A DNA stretch of 64,000 bases from the NCBI RefSeq assembly GCF_006517435.1, contig NZ_VHQG01000005.1, positions 124,672 through 188,671 on the forward strand, in the 5' to 3' direction. Every line of letters starts with the position of its first letter. The first letter of the stretch is position 1. A program made the translations under genes and the position numbers. Under the pieces are notes generated by a model. That model saw only the letters and a program-made list of their open reading frames with translations. It was not told where the DNA came from and ran no database searches. The DNA comes from Schumannella soli. GTDB lineage: Bacteria > Actinomycetota > Actinomycetes > Actinomycetales > Microbacteriaceae. Below, one piece after another: positions 32,197 to 39,715 of this stretch.

Positions 32197-33030
32197 GTGA
32201 CTGATCTTCCTGCCATCGCCATCCTCGGAGCCGGTTCGATGGGAGGTGCGATCCTCAGCGGTCTGCGCTCTCCCGATGTGCATGTCGACGGCGGCATCCG
32301 CGTCACCAACCGCACCGTCGCGAAGGCGGATGCCCTCGCCGGCGACGGCGTGACGACCTACGCGCTCGAGCGCGAGCCCGACGGCAGCGCCCGCGCGCTG
32401 GCCGGCGCGAAGATCGTGCTGATCGGCGTGAAGCCGTACATGGTCGCTGACCTGCTCGACGACATCCGCCCGCACCTCGAGCCCGATGCGATCGTCGTGA
32501 GCCTCGCCGCGGGCGTCACCGCGGCCGCGATGGAGGAGCGCGTCCCCAACGTGGTGGTGCGCTCGATGCCGAACACCCCGTCGACCGTCGGACTCGGCGT
32601 GACCGGGGTCGCCGGCGGTTCCCGGGCCTCCGACGACGACGTCGCGCTCGTCGCCCGCCTGTTCGAGACGGTCGGCTCGGTCGTGGTCGTCGACGAGGAC
32701 CAGATCGCGGCCCTCTCGACGATCTCGGGATCGGGCCCCGCCTTCGTGTTCCTCTTCATCGAGAAGTACATCGAGGTCGCGCAGCGACTCGGCTTCAGCG
32801 CCGAGCAGGCGACGACCATGGTCGAGGGCACCTTCCGCGGCGCGAGCGAGCTGCTGGCCGTCGCCGACGACGACGTGGACGCGGCCGAGCTGCGCCGCCG
32901 GGTCACGAGCCCGAAGGGCACCACCGAGAAGGCCGTCGAGGTGCTCGAGTCGGGCGACCTGGCCGACCTGTTCTTCCGCGCCTCGCAGGCCGCCATCCAG
33001 CGCACGCAGGAGATCGCCGAAGGCCGCTAG
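32197..33030 (+). CDS. proC: pyrroline-5-carboxylate reductase
   Basis: Last step of proline synthesis, 277 aa. Rossmann loop IAILGAGSMGGAILSGL, then VRSMPNTPSTVGLGVTGV, and the C-terminal signature ISGSGPAFVFLFIEKYIEVAQRLGF with TSPKGTTEKAVEVLE. Leaderless GTG start. Convergent with the potassium channel genes. Confidence 0.95.
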   Translation: MTDLPAIAILGAGSMGGAILSGLRSPDVHVDGGIRVTNRTVAKADALAGDGVTTYALEREPDGSARALAGAKIVLIGVKPYMVADLLDDIRPHLEPDAIVVSLAAGVTAAAMEERVPNVVVRSMPNTPSTVGLGVTGVAGGSRASDDDVALVARLFETVGSVVVVDEDQIAALSTISGSGPAFVFLFIEKYIEVAQRLGFSAEQATTMVEGTFRGASELLAVADDDVDAAELRRRVTSPKGTTEKAVEVLESGDLADLFFRASQAAIQRTQEIAEGR

Positions 33031-33069
33031 GCGCGCGGCCGGCGCCGAGCCGCTCGGGATGCGGTCGGG

Positions 33070-33738
33070 TCAGGTCGCCTGGGCGAAGCGCTCGATGTCT
33101 TTCGAGTTGCCGCTCGCGATGATGAGGTCGTGGTTCGAGATGACCGTCTCGGCGGTCGCGTAGGTGAAGTCCTTGCCCGGGCTCTTCACCCCGACGACCG
33201 TGACGCCGAACTTGCGGCGCACCTGCGAGTCGGCGAGCGTCATTCCGCGGATCGGCTTCGGCGGGTACATCTTCACGACCGCGAAGTCGTCGTCGAACTC
33301 GATGAAGTCGATCATGCGGCCGTTCACGAGATGCGCGACGCGCTCGCCCGCCTCGGCCTCGGGGTAGATCACGTGGTTCGCGCCGATGCGCGACAGGATC
33401 TTGCCGTGCGACTGGCTGATCGCCTTCGCCCAGATCTGCGGGATCTTGAGGTCGACCAGGTTCGCCGTGATGAGCACGCTCGCCTCGATCGACGAGCCGA
33501 CCGCGACGACCGCGATCGAGAACTCCTGCGCGCCGATCTGCCGCAGCGCGTCGATCGACCGGGCGTCCGCCTGCACCGCGTGCGTGACGCGCTCCGACCA
33601 CTTCTGCACGAGCGTCGCATCCTCGTCGACGACGAGCACGTCGCGGTCGAGGCGCGAGAGCTGACCGGCGGTCGCGGCGCCGAAGCGGCCGAGCCCGATC
33701 ACCAGCACGGGGGCGTCCGCTGCGATCTTGTCAACCAA
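33070..33738 (-). CDS. RCK-domain potassium channel regulator (KtrA/TrkA)
   Basis: Cytoplasmic gating subunit, 222 aa. RCK_N domain with nucleotide loop GLGRFG (15-20), then LVVDEDATLVQKW, and an RCK_C domain (AVVKMYPPKPIRGMTLADSQVRRKFGVTVVGVKSP). The single RCK unit is the KtrA form rather than the double-unit TrkA. Start is TTG 33738 with GAAGAGAGG 7 nt upstream, overlapping the channel gene by 8 bp. Confidence 0.9.
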   Translation of the reverse strand: MVDKIAADAPVLVIGLGRFGAATAGQLSRLDRDVLVVDEDATLVQKWSERVTHAVQADARSIDALRQIGAQEFSIAVVAVGSSIEASVLITANLVDLKIPQIWAKAISQSHGKILSRIGANHVIYPEAEAGERVAHLVNGRMIDFIEFDDDFAVVKMYPPKPIRGMTLADSQVRRKFGVTVVGVKSPGKDFTYATAETVISNHDLIIASGNSKDIERFAQAT

Positions 33739-35158
33739 CGATGGGCCTCTCTTCCGGTCGCTTGTAGAGGCGTCGCCGGGTCGACGACGCGAGCGCGGCG
33801 GCCAGGGTGACCGTGCCGATGCGCCCGAAGAACATGGTGCCCGCCAGGATCCACTGTGCCGGTTCCGAGGCGGATTGGGTGAAGCCCGACGACAGCCCGC
33901 AGGTCGCGAAGGCGCTGATCGCGTCGAACAGGATGTAGTCGAGCCGCTCATCCGGCGTGATCCAGAGCAGCAGCACGGTCGACACCGCGACGGTCGTCGC
34001 GCCCCACAGCACCACGCTGACCGCCAGGCGCAGCACGTCCGGCGGGATGCGGCGCTCGAAGGCCTCCATGTCGTCGACGCCCTTCGCCTCGGCGAAGGCG
34101 GCGAGGAAGAGGATCGCGATCGTCGTGACCTTGATGCCGCCGGCCGTCGACGCGGAGCCGCCGCCGACGAACATCAGCATGTCGACGACCATGAGGCTCG
34201 AACCGTCGAACTGGTGCATGTCGAGCGTCGCGAAGCCGCCCGACCTCGCCATCGACGAGATGAAGAAGCTCTGCAGGATGCGCTGGCCCGGATCCATCCC
34301 CTTCATCGACGACGGGTTGTCGTATTCGAGGAAGAAGAACAGCACCGCGCCGCCCACGAGCAGCAGCAGCGAGGTCACGATCGTCAGCTTCACGTGCAGC
34401 GACCAGCGCTTCGGCCGGCGGATGTTGCGGGCGAGCACGTAGATCACGGGGAAGCCGATCGCCCCGAGGAACACCCCGATCATCAGCACCGTCAGGAACC
34501 AGGGATCCGTCTCGTACGGCGTCAGCCCCTCGGCCGTCGGCACGAACCCGGTGTTCGTGAACGCCATCGCCGAGTAGTAGATCGACTGCCACGCGGCGCT
34601 CAGCGGGTCGACGCCCTGGATGAGCATGCGCGGGAACAGCAGCGCCGCGACGCCGAGCTCGATCACGAGCACGCTCGTCGCGACGGTGCGCAGCAACTGG
34701 CCGGTCTCGCCGAGGCGCACGGCCTGCCCCTCGGAGATCGGCCCCTTGCGCATGCGCAGCGGATTCGCGTCGCCGGCGGCGAGCAGTCGGGTGCGCAGTC
34801 CGAGCTTGCGGCTGATCACGAGGCCGAGGATCGACGCGAGCGTCAGCACGCCGATTCCGCCGATCTCGACGCCGATGAAGATCACCGCGTGACCGAAACC
34901 CGACCAGTAGGTCGCCATGTCGACCGTCGCGAGACCGGTCACGCAGATCACCGAGACGGCGGTGAAGACGGCGTCGATGATCGGCGGCGTCTCGCCCGAG
35001 GTCGTCGAGATCGGCAGCAGGAACAGGCCGGTGAAGATCAGCACGAGGATGCCGAACACCGTGATCGCGAAACGCGCGGGCGTCGACGCCGCGAAGTCCT
35101 CGACGCCTTCGCGCAGACGGAACAGCAGAGGGTCGCGCTGCACGGGCTTCGCGCGCAT
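33731..35158 (-). CDS. potassium uptake channel subunit (TrkH/KtrB)
   Basis: Integral membrane K+ transporter, 475 aa, with four repeated M1-P-M2 units. Selectivity-filter glycines are seen in TAVSVICVTGLATVD, AFTNTGFVP, SSMARSGGFATLD and AFATCGLSSGFT. Pairs with the downstream RCK subunit as a KtrAB-type system. Divergent from an ArsR-type regulator 86 bp upstream. Confidence 0.93.
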   Translation of the reverse strand: MRAKPVQRDPLLFRLREGVEDFAASTPARFAITVFGILVLIFTGLFLLPISTTSGETPPIIDAVFTAVSVICVTGLATVDMATYWSGFGHAVIFIGVEIGGIGVLTLASILGLVISRKLGLRTRLLAAGDANPLRMRKGPISEGQAVRLGETGQLLRTVATSVLVIELGVAALLFPRMLIQGVDPLSAAWQSIYYSAMAFTNTGFVPTAEGLTPYETDPWFLTVLMIGVFLGAIGFPVIYVLARNIRRPKRWSLHVKLTIVTSLLLLVGGAVLFFFLEYDNPSSMKGMDPGQRILQSFFISSMARSGGFATLDMHQFDGSSLMVVDMLMFVGGGSASTAGGIKVTTIAILFLAAFAEAKGVDDMEAFERRIPPDVLRLAVSVVLWGATTVAVSTVLLLWITPDERLDYILFDAISAFATCGLSSGFTQSASEPAQWILAGTMFFGRIGTVTLAAALASSTRRRLYKRPEERPIVG

Positions 35159-35232
35159 TCAGACCCCCGGCTCTCGGTCGATCGGGCGTCTCCCGGCGAC
35201 GCGGGCCATGGTATCCCCGAGGGATGCCCGAC

Positions 35233-35238
35233 TAGATT
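35233..35238 (+). promoter_or_regulatory. leaderless -10 element of the ArsR-type gene
   Basis: TAGATT followed by 6 nt and ATG 35245. Confidence 0.55.
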
Positions 35239-35244
35239 CGAGGC

Positions 35245-35709
35245 ATGGCGGACATCTTCGACGTGGTGGCGGATCCCACGCGGCGGCAGCTGCTCAGCCG
35301 GCTGCTGCAGCTGGCGCCTCGCCCCGGAGTGGCGGGCGAGATCAGCGTCGGGCAGCTCGTGACCGAGCTCGGCATCAGTCAGCCCACCGTGTCGAAGCAC
35401 CTCAAGACCCTGCGCGAGCACGGCCTCGTGACGGTGCGCGAGGAGGGGCAGCACCGCTACTACCGGCTGTACCCGGCCCCGCTCATCGAGGTCGAGGAGT
35501 TCGTCGGCCGCTTCGCGGAGCTCGCCGGCTACTCGGCCGCCGACCGCGAGCCCGACCCGCTGGCGGCCGTGCACGCGGCCTGGGCCGGCACCGAGGTCGG
35601 CAGCCGCATCGGCCGCGTCGCCGCGAACACCGCCTTCGGGGCGCGATCCGCGATCCAGGGCGCGCAGGAGCGACTGGGCGAGGCGCTGCCCTGGGCCAAG
35701 CGCGGCTGA
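35245..35709 (+). CDS. ArsR-family winged-helix regulator
   Basis: 154 aa. The HTH lies in the first ~90 residues: VVADPTRRQLLSRLL, VGQLVTELGISQPTVSKHLKTLREHGLVTVREEGQHRYYRLYPAPL. No CxC or His metal site is present, so it is a non-metal ArsR. The C-terminal ~60 residues are Ala-rich and helical with no known ligand domain. Divergent from the potassium channel genes, which it could control. Confidence 0.87.
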   Translation: MADIFDVVADPTRRQLLSRLLQLAPRPGVAGEISVGQLVTELGISQPTVSKHLKTLREHGLVTVREEGQHRYYRLYPAPLIEVEEFVGRFAELAGYSAADREPDPLAAVHAAWAGTEVGSRIGRVAANTAFGARSAIQGAQERLGEALPWAKRG

Positions 35710-35922
35710 GGCCGCTGCGGGGGCGTTCTCGCGGAGGTCACGCGCGGCACTCGCACTGGGGTCGGCCGCACACAGCCGGCACTGAGGGAAGCCCTAGACG
35801 CGCATCCTCATCAGCCCCTATGCTCACGCTCGAGCACTCCAGTCACACTGGTCACAGCGTGCTCGTGCTCCGGGTGCGCCGCACTCGCAGGAGCTCGACC
35901 GACCGCAACCACAGGGGCTCGA

Positions 35923-36117
35923 ATGGCAGGGGATCTCTCCGACGTGCGCTTCCTCACCGTCGCCGAGGTGGCGGAGATGATGCGCGTGTCGAACATGACC
36001 GTCTATCGCATGGTTCACGCGGGCGAGCTGCCCGCCGTGCGCTTCGGCCGGTCGTACCGCATCCCCGAGTCGGCGGTCTCGTCGGCGATCGGCCTCGGCG
36101 ACAGCCAGGTCGGCTGA
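35923..36117 (+). CDS. BldC-like helix-turn-helix protein
   Basis: 64 aa, essentially one MerR-type/excisionase-like winged HTH: RFLTVAEVAEMMRVSNMTVYRMVHAGELPAVRFGRSYRIPESAV. Small proteins of this type in actinobacteria include the developmental regulator BldC. AGGGGC lies 4-5 nt upstream of the ATG. The 213-bp gap before it contains a CCAGT-CAC-ACTGG dyad (35839-35851) and a TATGCT possible -10 near 35818. Confidence 0.85.
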   Translation: MAGDLSDVRFLTVAEVAEMMRVSNMTVYRMVHAGELPAVRFGRSYRIPESAVSSAIGLGDSQVG

Positions 36118-36144
36118 GCGGTCGCAGCACCCCGCCGCCTCGGC

Positions 36145-36150
36145 TAGAAT
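36145..36150 (+). promoter_or_regulatory. -10 element of the bS22 gene
   Basis: TAGAAT 72 bp before the start codon, so unlike most genes here bS22 has a long 5' leader (about 65 nt), containing a T6 run at 36163-36168 and a CGGAC/GTCCG hairpin near 36182-36197. It may be under post-transcriptional control. Confidence 0.5.
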
Positions 36151-36221
36151 GTCGCGGTTGGCTTTTTTCCGAGGTTCGGTACGGACCTGGATGTCCGCGA
36201 CCGAATGATTCGAGGTGAACT

Positions 36222-36320
36222 ATGGGTTCCGTCATCAAGAAGCGCCGCAAGCGCATGGCGAAGAAGAAGCACCGCAAGCTGCTTCGCAAGACGCGCCACC
36301 AGCGTCGCAACAAGAAGTGA
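36222..36320 (+). CDS. ribosomal protein bS22
   Basis: 32 aa, extremely basic: [20 protein letters not shown] then [12 protein letters not shown]. This matches the small actinobacterial 30S protein bS22 (AURKAIP1/COX24 domain), known from mycobacterial ribosome structures. Ribosome binding site GAGGTGAAC directly upstream. Followed by a strong terminator, so it is a single-gene transcript. Confidence 0.93.
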   Translation: MGSVIKKRRKRMAKKKHRKLLRKTRHQRRNKK

Positions 36321-36339
36321 CGACTCACTGAAGTCGTGA

Positions 36340-36371
36340 GGGCGTCGGACCGTGAGGTCCGGCGCCCTTCT
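36340..36371 (+). terminator. intrinsic terminator after bS22
   Basis: GGGCGTCGGACC (36340-36351), GTGA loop, then GGTCCGGCGCCC (36356-36367) followed by TTCTT. One G-U pair in a 12-bp stem. Confidence 0.8.
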
Positions 36372-36404
36372 TCGTGCCCGGGGTCGGGCGGCGGGATGCC
36401 CGGG

Positions 36405-37259
36405 TCAGTCGGCGGGATCGGCCGCCGCGGCCTCGCCGGGCTGACGGTTCTGCAGCGGCGCCGTCGGCGATGCGCGACGAGCGCTCTTGCGCACGGCGCG
36501 CGCCTCGCGCTTCACCCGCTTCTGCGCCTCACGCAGGCTCGCGGCCTTGAGCTGCAGCACCGGCCAGCTGTGCTCGGCGGCATGACGTTCGAGCGCCGCA
36601 TCCGGGTTCACGACGATGCGGTTGCCGACCAGCTCGAGCAGCGGCAGATCGTTGCGGCTGTCGGAGTAGGCCCAGCAGTCCTCGAGGTCGGCGCCGATCG
36701 CCCCGACCAGCTCGCGCGCCGCGACCGCCTTGCGCTCGCCGTGCATCACGTGGCCGACGAGGCGACCCGTGTACTGGCCGTCGACGACCTCGACGCGGGT
36801 GCCGAGGGCTCCCGTGAGTCCGAGCCGTCGGGCGATCACGTCACCGACCTCCCACGGGGTCGCCGAGATGAGCCAGACCTCGTGGCCCTTGGCGATGTGC
36901 GCCTGCGCGAGGGCGACCGTCTCGGGCCAGAGCCGCGGGTTGATGCGGTCCTCCCAGATCGACTCGGCGAGGTGCGCGATCTCCTCCGGCGTCTTGCCGG
37001 CGACGAGCTCGAGCGCCCGCTCACGGGCCGAGGCCAGGTGCGCGTCGTTCTCGCCCACGCGCGTGAAGCGCATCTGGTGCCAGACGAAGGGGGCGATGTC
37101 GCGCCAGGTGATGACCTTGCGGCGGAACGCCTCGACACCCACGTGGAAGAGGCTCGTGCCCCGCATCAGCGTGTTGTCGACGTCGAAGAACGCGACGATC
37201 GGGCGGTCGCTCGAGGGCTCCGCGCCGGCCGGCGAGGTCGCTCCGGTCTCGTCGCTCAT
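36405..37259 (-). CDS. HAD-IB family phosphatase
   Basis: SerB-like hydrolase, 284 aa. Motif I FFDVDNT (D26, D28), SATPWEV for motif II, K in HGERKAVAARELV and YSDSRNDLPLL for motif IV; the catalytic residues are intact. The C-terminal ~50 residues are basic then disordered (KRVKREARAVRKSARRA). Related actinobacterial proteins are annotated as phosphoserine phosphatase-like without known substrate. Divergent from the glutaredoxin gene. Confidence 0.88.
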   Translation of the reverse strand: MSDETGATSPAGAEPSSDRPIVAFFDVDNTLMRGTSLFHVGVEAFRRKVITWRDIAPFVWHQMRFTRVGENDAHLASARERALELVAGKTPEEIAHLAESIWEDRINPRLWPETVALAQAHIAKGHEVWLISATPWEVGDVIARRLGLTGALGTRVEVVDGQYTGRLVGHVMHGERKAVAARELVGAIGADLEDCWAYSDSRNDLPLLELVGNRIVVNPDAALERHAAEHSWPVLQLKAASLREAQKRVKREARAVRKSARRASPTAPLQNRQPGEAAAADPAD

Positions 37260-37267
37260 CGTCGGCC

Positions 37268-37273
37268 TAGTCT
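37268..37273 (+). promoter_or_regulatory. leaderless -10 element of the glutaredoxin gene
   Basis: TAGTCT followed by 6 nt and GTG 37280. Confidence 0.6.
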
Positions 37274-37279
37274 AAACGG

Positions 37280-37525
37280 GTGACGCGTCTGACCCTTGTC
37301 CGCAAGCCCGGATGTCACCTCTGCGACGACGCCCGTTCGGTCATCGATCGGGTGCTGCCCGAGTTCCCCGACGTCGAGATCGGCGAGCTGTCGATCCTCG
37401 ACGACCCGGAGCTGATGGAGAAGTACGTCGAGGAGATCCCGGTCGTGCTGATCGACGATCGGGTGCACACGATCTGGCGCGTCGACGCCGACCGTCTGCG
37501 CACCGCCCTCGCCGCCGCCGGCTGA
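37280..37525 (+). CDS. glutaredoxin-family protein
   Basis: 81 aa, thioredoxin fold with an active-site C12-HL-C15 (KPGCHLCDDARS), the DUF836-like glutaredoxin group. EEIPVVLIDDRVHTIWRVD contains the cis-Pro. It probably serves thiol-disulfide exchange; no partner is adjacent except the divergent HAD phosphatase. Confidence 0.85.
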   Translation: MTRLTLVRKPGCHLCDDARSVIDRVLPEFPDVEIGELSILDDPELMEKYVEEIPVVLIDDRVHTIWRVDADRLRTALAAAG

Positions 37526-37956
37526 GCTCGTCGCTGACGGCATCCGCTGTTCAGGCCGCGTATGCCCACGGGGTCTACCGGTCGGGGATGCGGCGGGTCT
37601 CGTTTCAGCGGCAAGAGAGCCGCATCGGTGCGGCCCCGGTCGGATGGCGCGCTGGAGCTGAAAGCGGAGGCCATTTCTGGCCTCCGCCGCGACGCCAACG
37701 CCGATCGCCGTCCCGGCGATCGGGCCGTATGGGTGTCGTTCGGGGTACTCGGATCCGCCTCCAGCTCTCGAGACGTAGCCGACGGTCTCAACGGCGTCGG
37801 TTTCTCAGCACGATCCGCTGCCCTCGCTGTCTCAGCGGCGGTCTCGACGGTTTCTGCTGAGCAATCGCAGGTCACGGCCCCGTGAACGGGGGAGTGGACC
37901 GGGGTAGACCGATCGGGTGACCATGATGCGGTCATCCGATCGGAGGGGGAATCCGG
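37526..37956. other. 431-bp gene-free region full of hairpins
   Basis: Perfect or near-perfect hairpins at 37619-37634 (GCCGCA-TCGG-TGCGGC), 37664-37687 (GCGGAGGCCA-TTTC-TGGCCTCCGC), 37701-37723 (CCGATCGCCG-TCC-CGGCGATCGG) and 37909-37943 (CCGATCGGGTGACC, 13 of 14 paired). Frames of 107 codons (+) and 206 codons (-) cross it but use rare codons such as AGA, AAA and GTA, unlike real genes here. It may hold a structured RNA, terminators or a decayed element. Confidence 0.5.
37909..37943 (+). promoter_or_regulatory. long dyad before the small membrane protein gene
   Basis: Arms CCGATCGGGTGACC and GGTCATCCGATCGG around ATGATGC, immediately upstream of the AGGGGGA ribosome binding site of the 37957 gene. 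Could be an operator or an RNA hairpin next to the translation start. Confidence 0.45.
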
Positions 37957-38211
37957 ATGCTTCGCTCACGTCTGCTCGCCAGGGTCGGTCTCGGCCTCGG
38001 CATCCTGCTCGCGATCGCCGGGCTCGCCGTCACGCTGTCGCTCGTCGGCATCGGCATCTGGCTCGAGACGCCCGCGGCGCCGAAGCCGGATGTCACGGTC
38101 GCGACGATCGGCCTCGTGCTCGTCGGCCTCTCGGGCTACGCGGTGTTCCGCGGCGGCTGGCTCATGCTCAAGGCCGCGCGGGTCGCGCTGCGCACGCCGC
38201 TGGCCGACTAG
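37957..38211 (+). CDS. small two-helix membrane protein
   Basis: 84 aa. Two hydrophobic segments (VGLGLGILLAIAGLAVTLSLVGIGIWL and VATIGLVLVGLSGYAVFRGGWLML) joined by a short Pro-rich loop, with a basic N-terminus placing both ends inside. Good AGGGGGA site upstream. No family recognised. Confidence 0.65.
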   Translation: MLRSRLLARVGLGLGILLAIAGLAVTLSLVGIGIWLETPAAPKPDVTVATIGLVLVGLSGYAVFRGGWLMLKAARVALRTPLAD

Positions 38212-38289
38212 GAGAACGCTCGCCGCGGCCCGGACGGGCACGCCGTGAGGCACCTGGCCGATTACGGGCGCGCCGTCGGGTGCGCGGCC

Positions 38290-38295
38290 TAGCGT
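38290..38295 (+). promoter_or_regulatory. -10 element of the amidohydrolase gene
   Basis: TAGCGT followed by GGAGGC and ATG 38302; the spacer could equally be read as a very close ribosome binding site. Confidence 0.5.
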
Positions 38296-38301
38296 GGAGG
38301 C

Positions 38302-39576
38302 ATGACCGAATCGCAGGCTCCGCTCCCGTTCCGTCCCGCATCCGCCGCCGCCCGGCCGCCGCTCGCGATCGTCGGCGCACACGTCGTGCCGGTGACGCGA
38401 GAGCCGATCCCCGGCGGCACGGTCGTCGTCGAGGGCGGACGCATCACGGCGATCGGCACCGCCGATCAGGTCGACATCCCCGACGGCGCGACGGTCGTGG
38501 ATGCGGCCGGCCGCTGGCTCGTGCCCGGCTTCATCGAGGCGCACGGCCACGTGGGCATCCACGAGGAGGGCGTCGGCGTCGAGGGCAACGACACCAACGA
38601 GATGACCAACCCGAACACGGCCGGCGTGCGGGCGATCGACGCGATCGACATCGACGACGAGGGCTTCCGCGACGCGCTGCGCGGCGGCATCACGAGCATC
38701 GTCGTGAAGCCCGGCAGCGGCAACGTGATCGGCGGGCGCACGGTCGCGATCAAGAGCTGGGGAGGGCGCACGATCGACGAGCAGCTGCTGCGGCCCGATG
38801 TGAGCGTGAAGTCGGCGCTCGGCGAGAACCCGAAGCGCGTCTACGCCGGCAAGTCGCAGACGCCGTCGACCCGCCTCGGCGTCGCCTACGTGCTGCGTCA
38901 GGCCTTCGAGGATGCGCGGCACTACGCGGCGACCCGGGCCGAGGCGGCGACCGAGGGCAAGCCGTTCAAGCGCGACCTCGCCCTCGAGACCCTCGCCGCC
39001 GTGCTCGACGGCGAGCTCGTCTGGGATCAGCACGTGCACCGTCACGACGACATCGCCACGGCCATCCGCCTCGCCGAGGAGTTCGGGTACAAGCTCGTCG
39101 TCAACCACGGCACCGAGGGCGACAAGGTCGCCGATGTGCTGGCCGAGAAGGGTATCCCGGTCATCTTCGGGCCGATGTTCACGAGCCGCTCGAAGGTCGA
39201 GCTCAAGGACCGCGCGATCAAGAACCTCGCCGCCCTCGCCCGCGCCGGCGTGCAGGTCGCGATCACGACCGATCACCCGGTCGTGCCGATCGACTTCCTG
39301 GTGCACCAGGCCTCGCTCGCCGTGAAGGAGGGACTGCCGGCGCAGACCGCCCTCGAGGCGCTCACGATCAACCCGGCGCGCATCCTCGGCCTCGACGACC
39401 GCGTCGGCGCGCTCGAGACCGGACTCGACGGCGACCTCGTGCTCTGGTCGGGCGACCCGCTCGACGTGAACTCGCGCGCCGAGCAGGTGTTCGTCGAGGG
39501 CGTCGAGGTCTACGCCTGGAATGCCGAGCTCGGCTACGGACGCACGGTCGAGCGGGCGGAGCGCTTCGCCGGCTGA
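38302..39576 (+). CDS. imidazolonepropionase-like metal-dependent amidohydrolase
   Basis: 424 aa, amidohydrolase superfamily TIM barrel between beta-sandwich halves. Metal ligands are visible as H-x-H in EAHGHVG, H in DQHVHRHDD, NHGTEG and the Asp in TTDHPVVP. NPARILGLDDRVGALETGLDGDLVLWSGDPLD is the usual C-terminal block. Such proteins hydrolyse cyclic amides or dipeptides; the substrate is unknown. Ends facing aspS across a strong terminator. Confidence 0.88.
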   Translation: MTESQAPLPFRPASAAARPPLAIVGAHVVPVTREPIPGGTVVVEGGRITAIGTADQVDIPDGATVVDAAGRWLVPGFIEAHGHVGIHEEGVGVEGNDTNEMTNPNTAGVRAIDAIDIDDEGFRDALRGGITSIVVKPGSGNVIGGRTVAIKSWGGRTIDEQLLRPDVSVKSALGENPKRVYAGKSQTPSTRLGVAYVLRQAFEDARHYAATRAEAATEGKPFKRDLALETLAAVLDGELVWDQHVHRHDDIATAIRLAEEFGYKLVVNHGTEGDKVADVLAEKGIPVIFGPMFTSRSKVELKDRAIKNLAALARAGVQVAITTDHPVVPIDFLVHQASLAVKEGLPAQTALEALTINPARILGLDDRVGALETGLDGDLVLWSGDPLDVNSRAEQVFVEGVEVYAWNAELGYGRTVERAERFAG

Positions 39577-39630
39577 CGTCGTCGCATCCGCCGCCTCCGC
39601 CGCCTTCGTCAGTCCGAGGGCCGCGGAACG

Positions 39631-39669
39631 ACGAAGCCCCTCGCCGAGCGGATCGGCGAGGGGCTTCGT
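39631..39669. terminator. 17-bp perfect bidirectional terminator
   Basis: ACGAAGCCCCTCGCCGA pairs with its exact complement around a 5-nt loop between the convergent amidohydrolase and aspS stops. Confidence 0.85.
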
Positions 39670-39715
39670 CTGTGTATCTGGCTGCGGCTGCGGGCGGCGA
39701 TGCGCCCGCACCGGC

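Noticed and set aside
37315-37935. 206-codon minus frame and the 107-codon plus frame at 37562-37885
   Set aside because: Both use rare codons, show no domain and lie across perfect hairpins. More likely noncoding.
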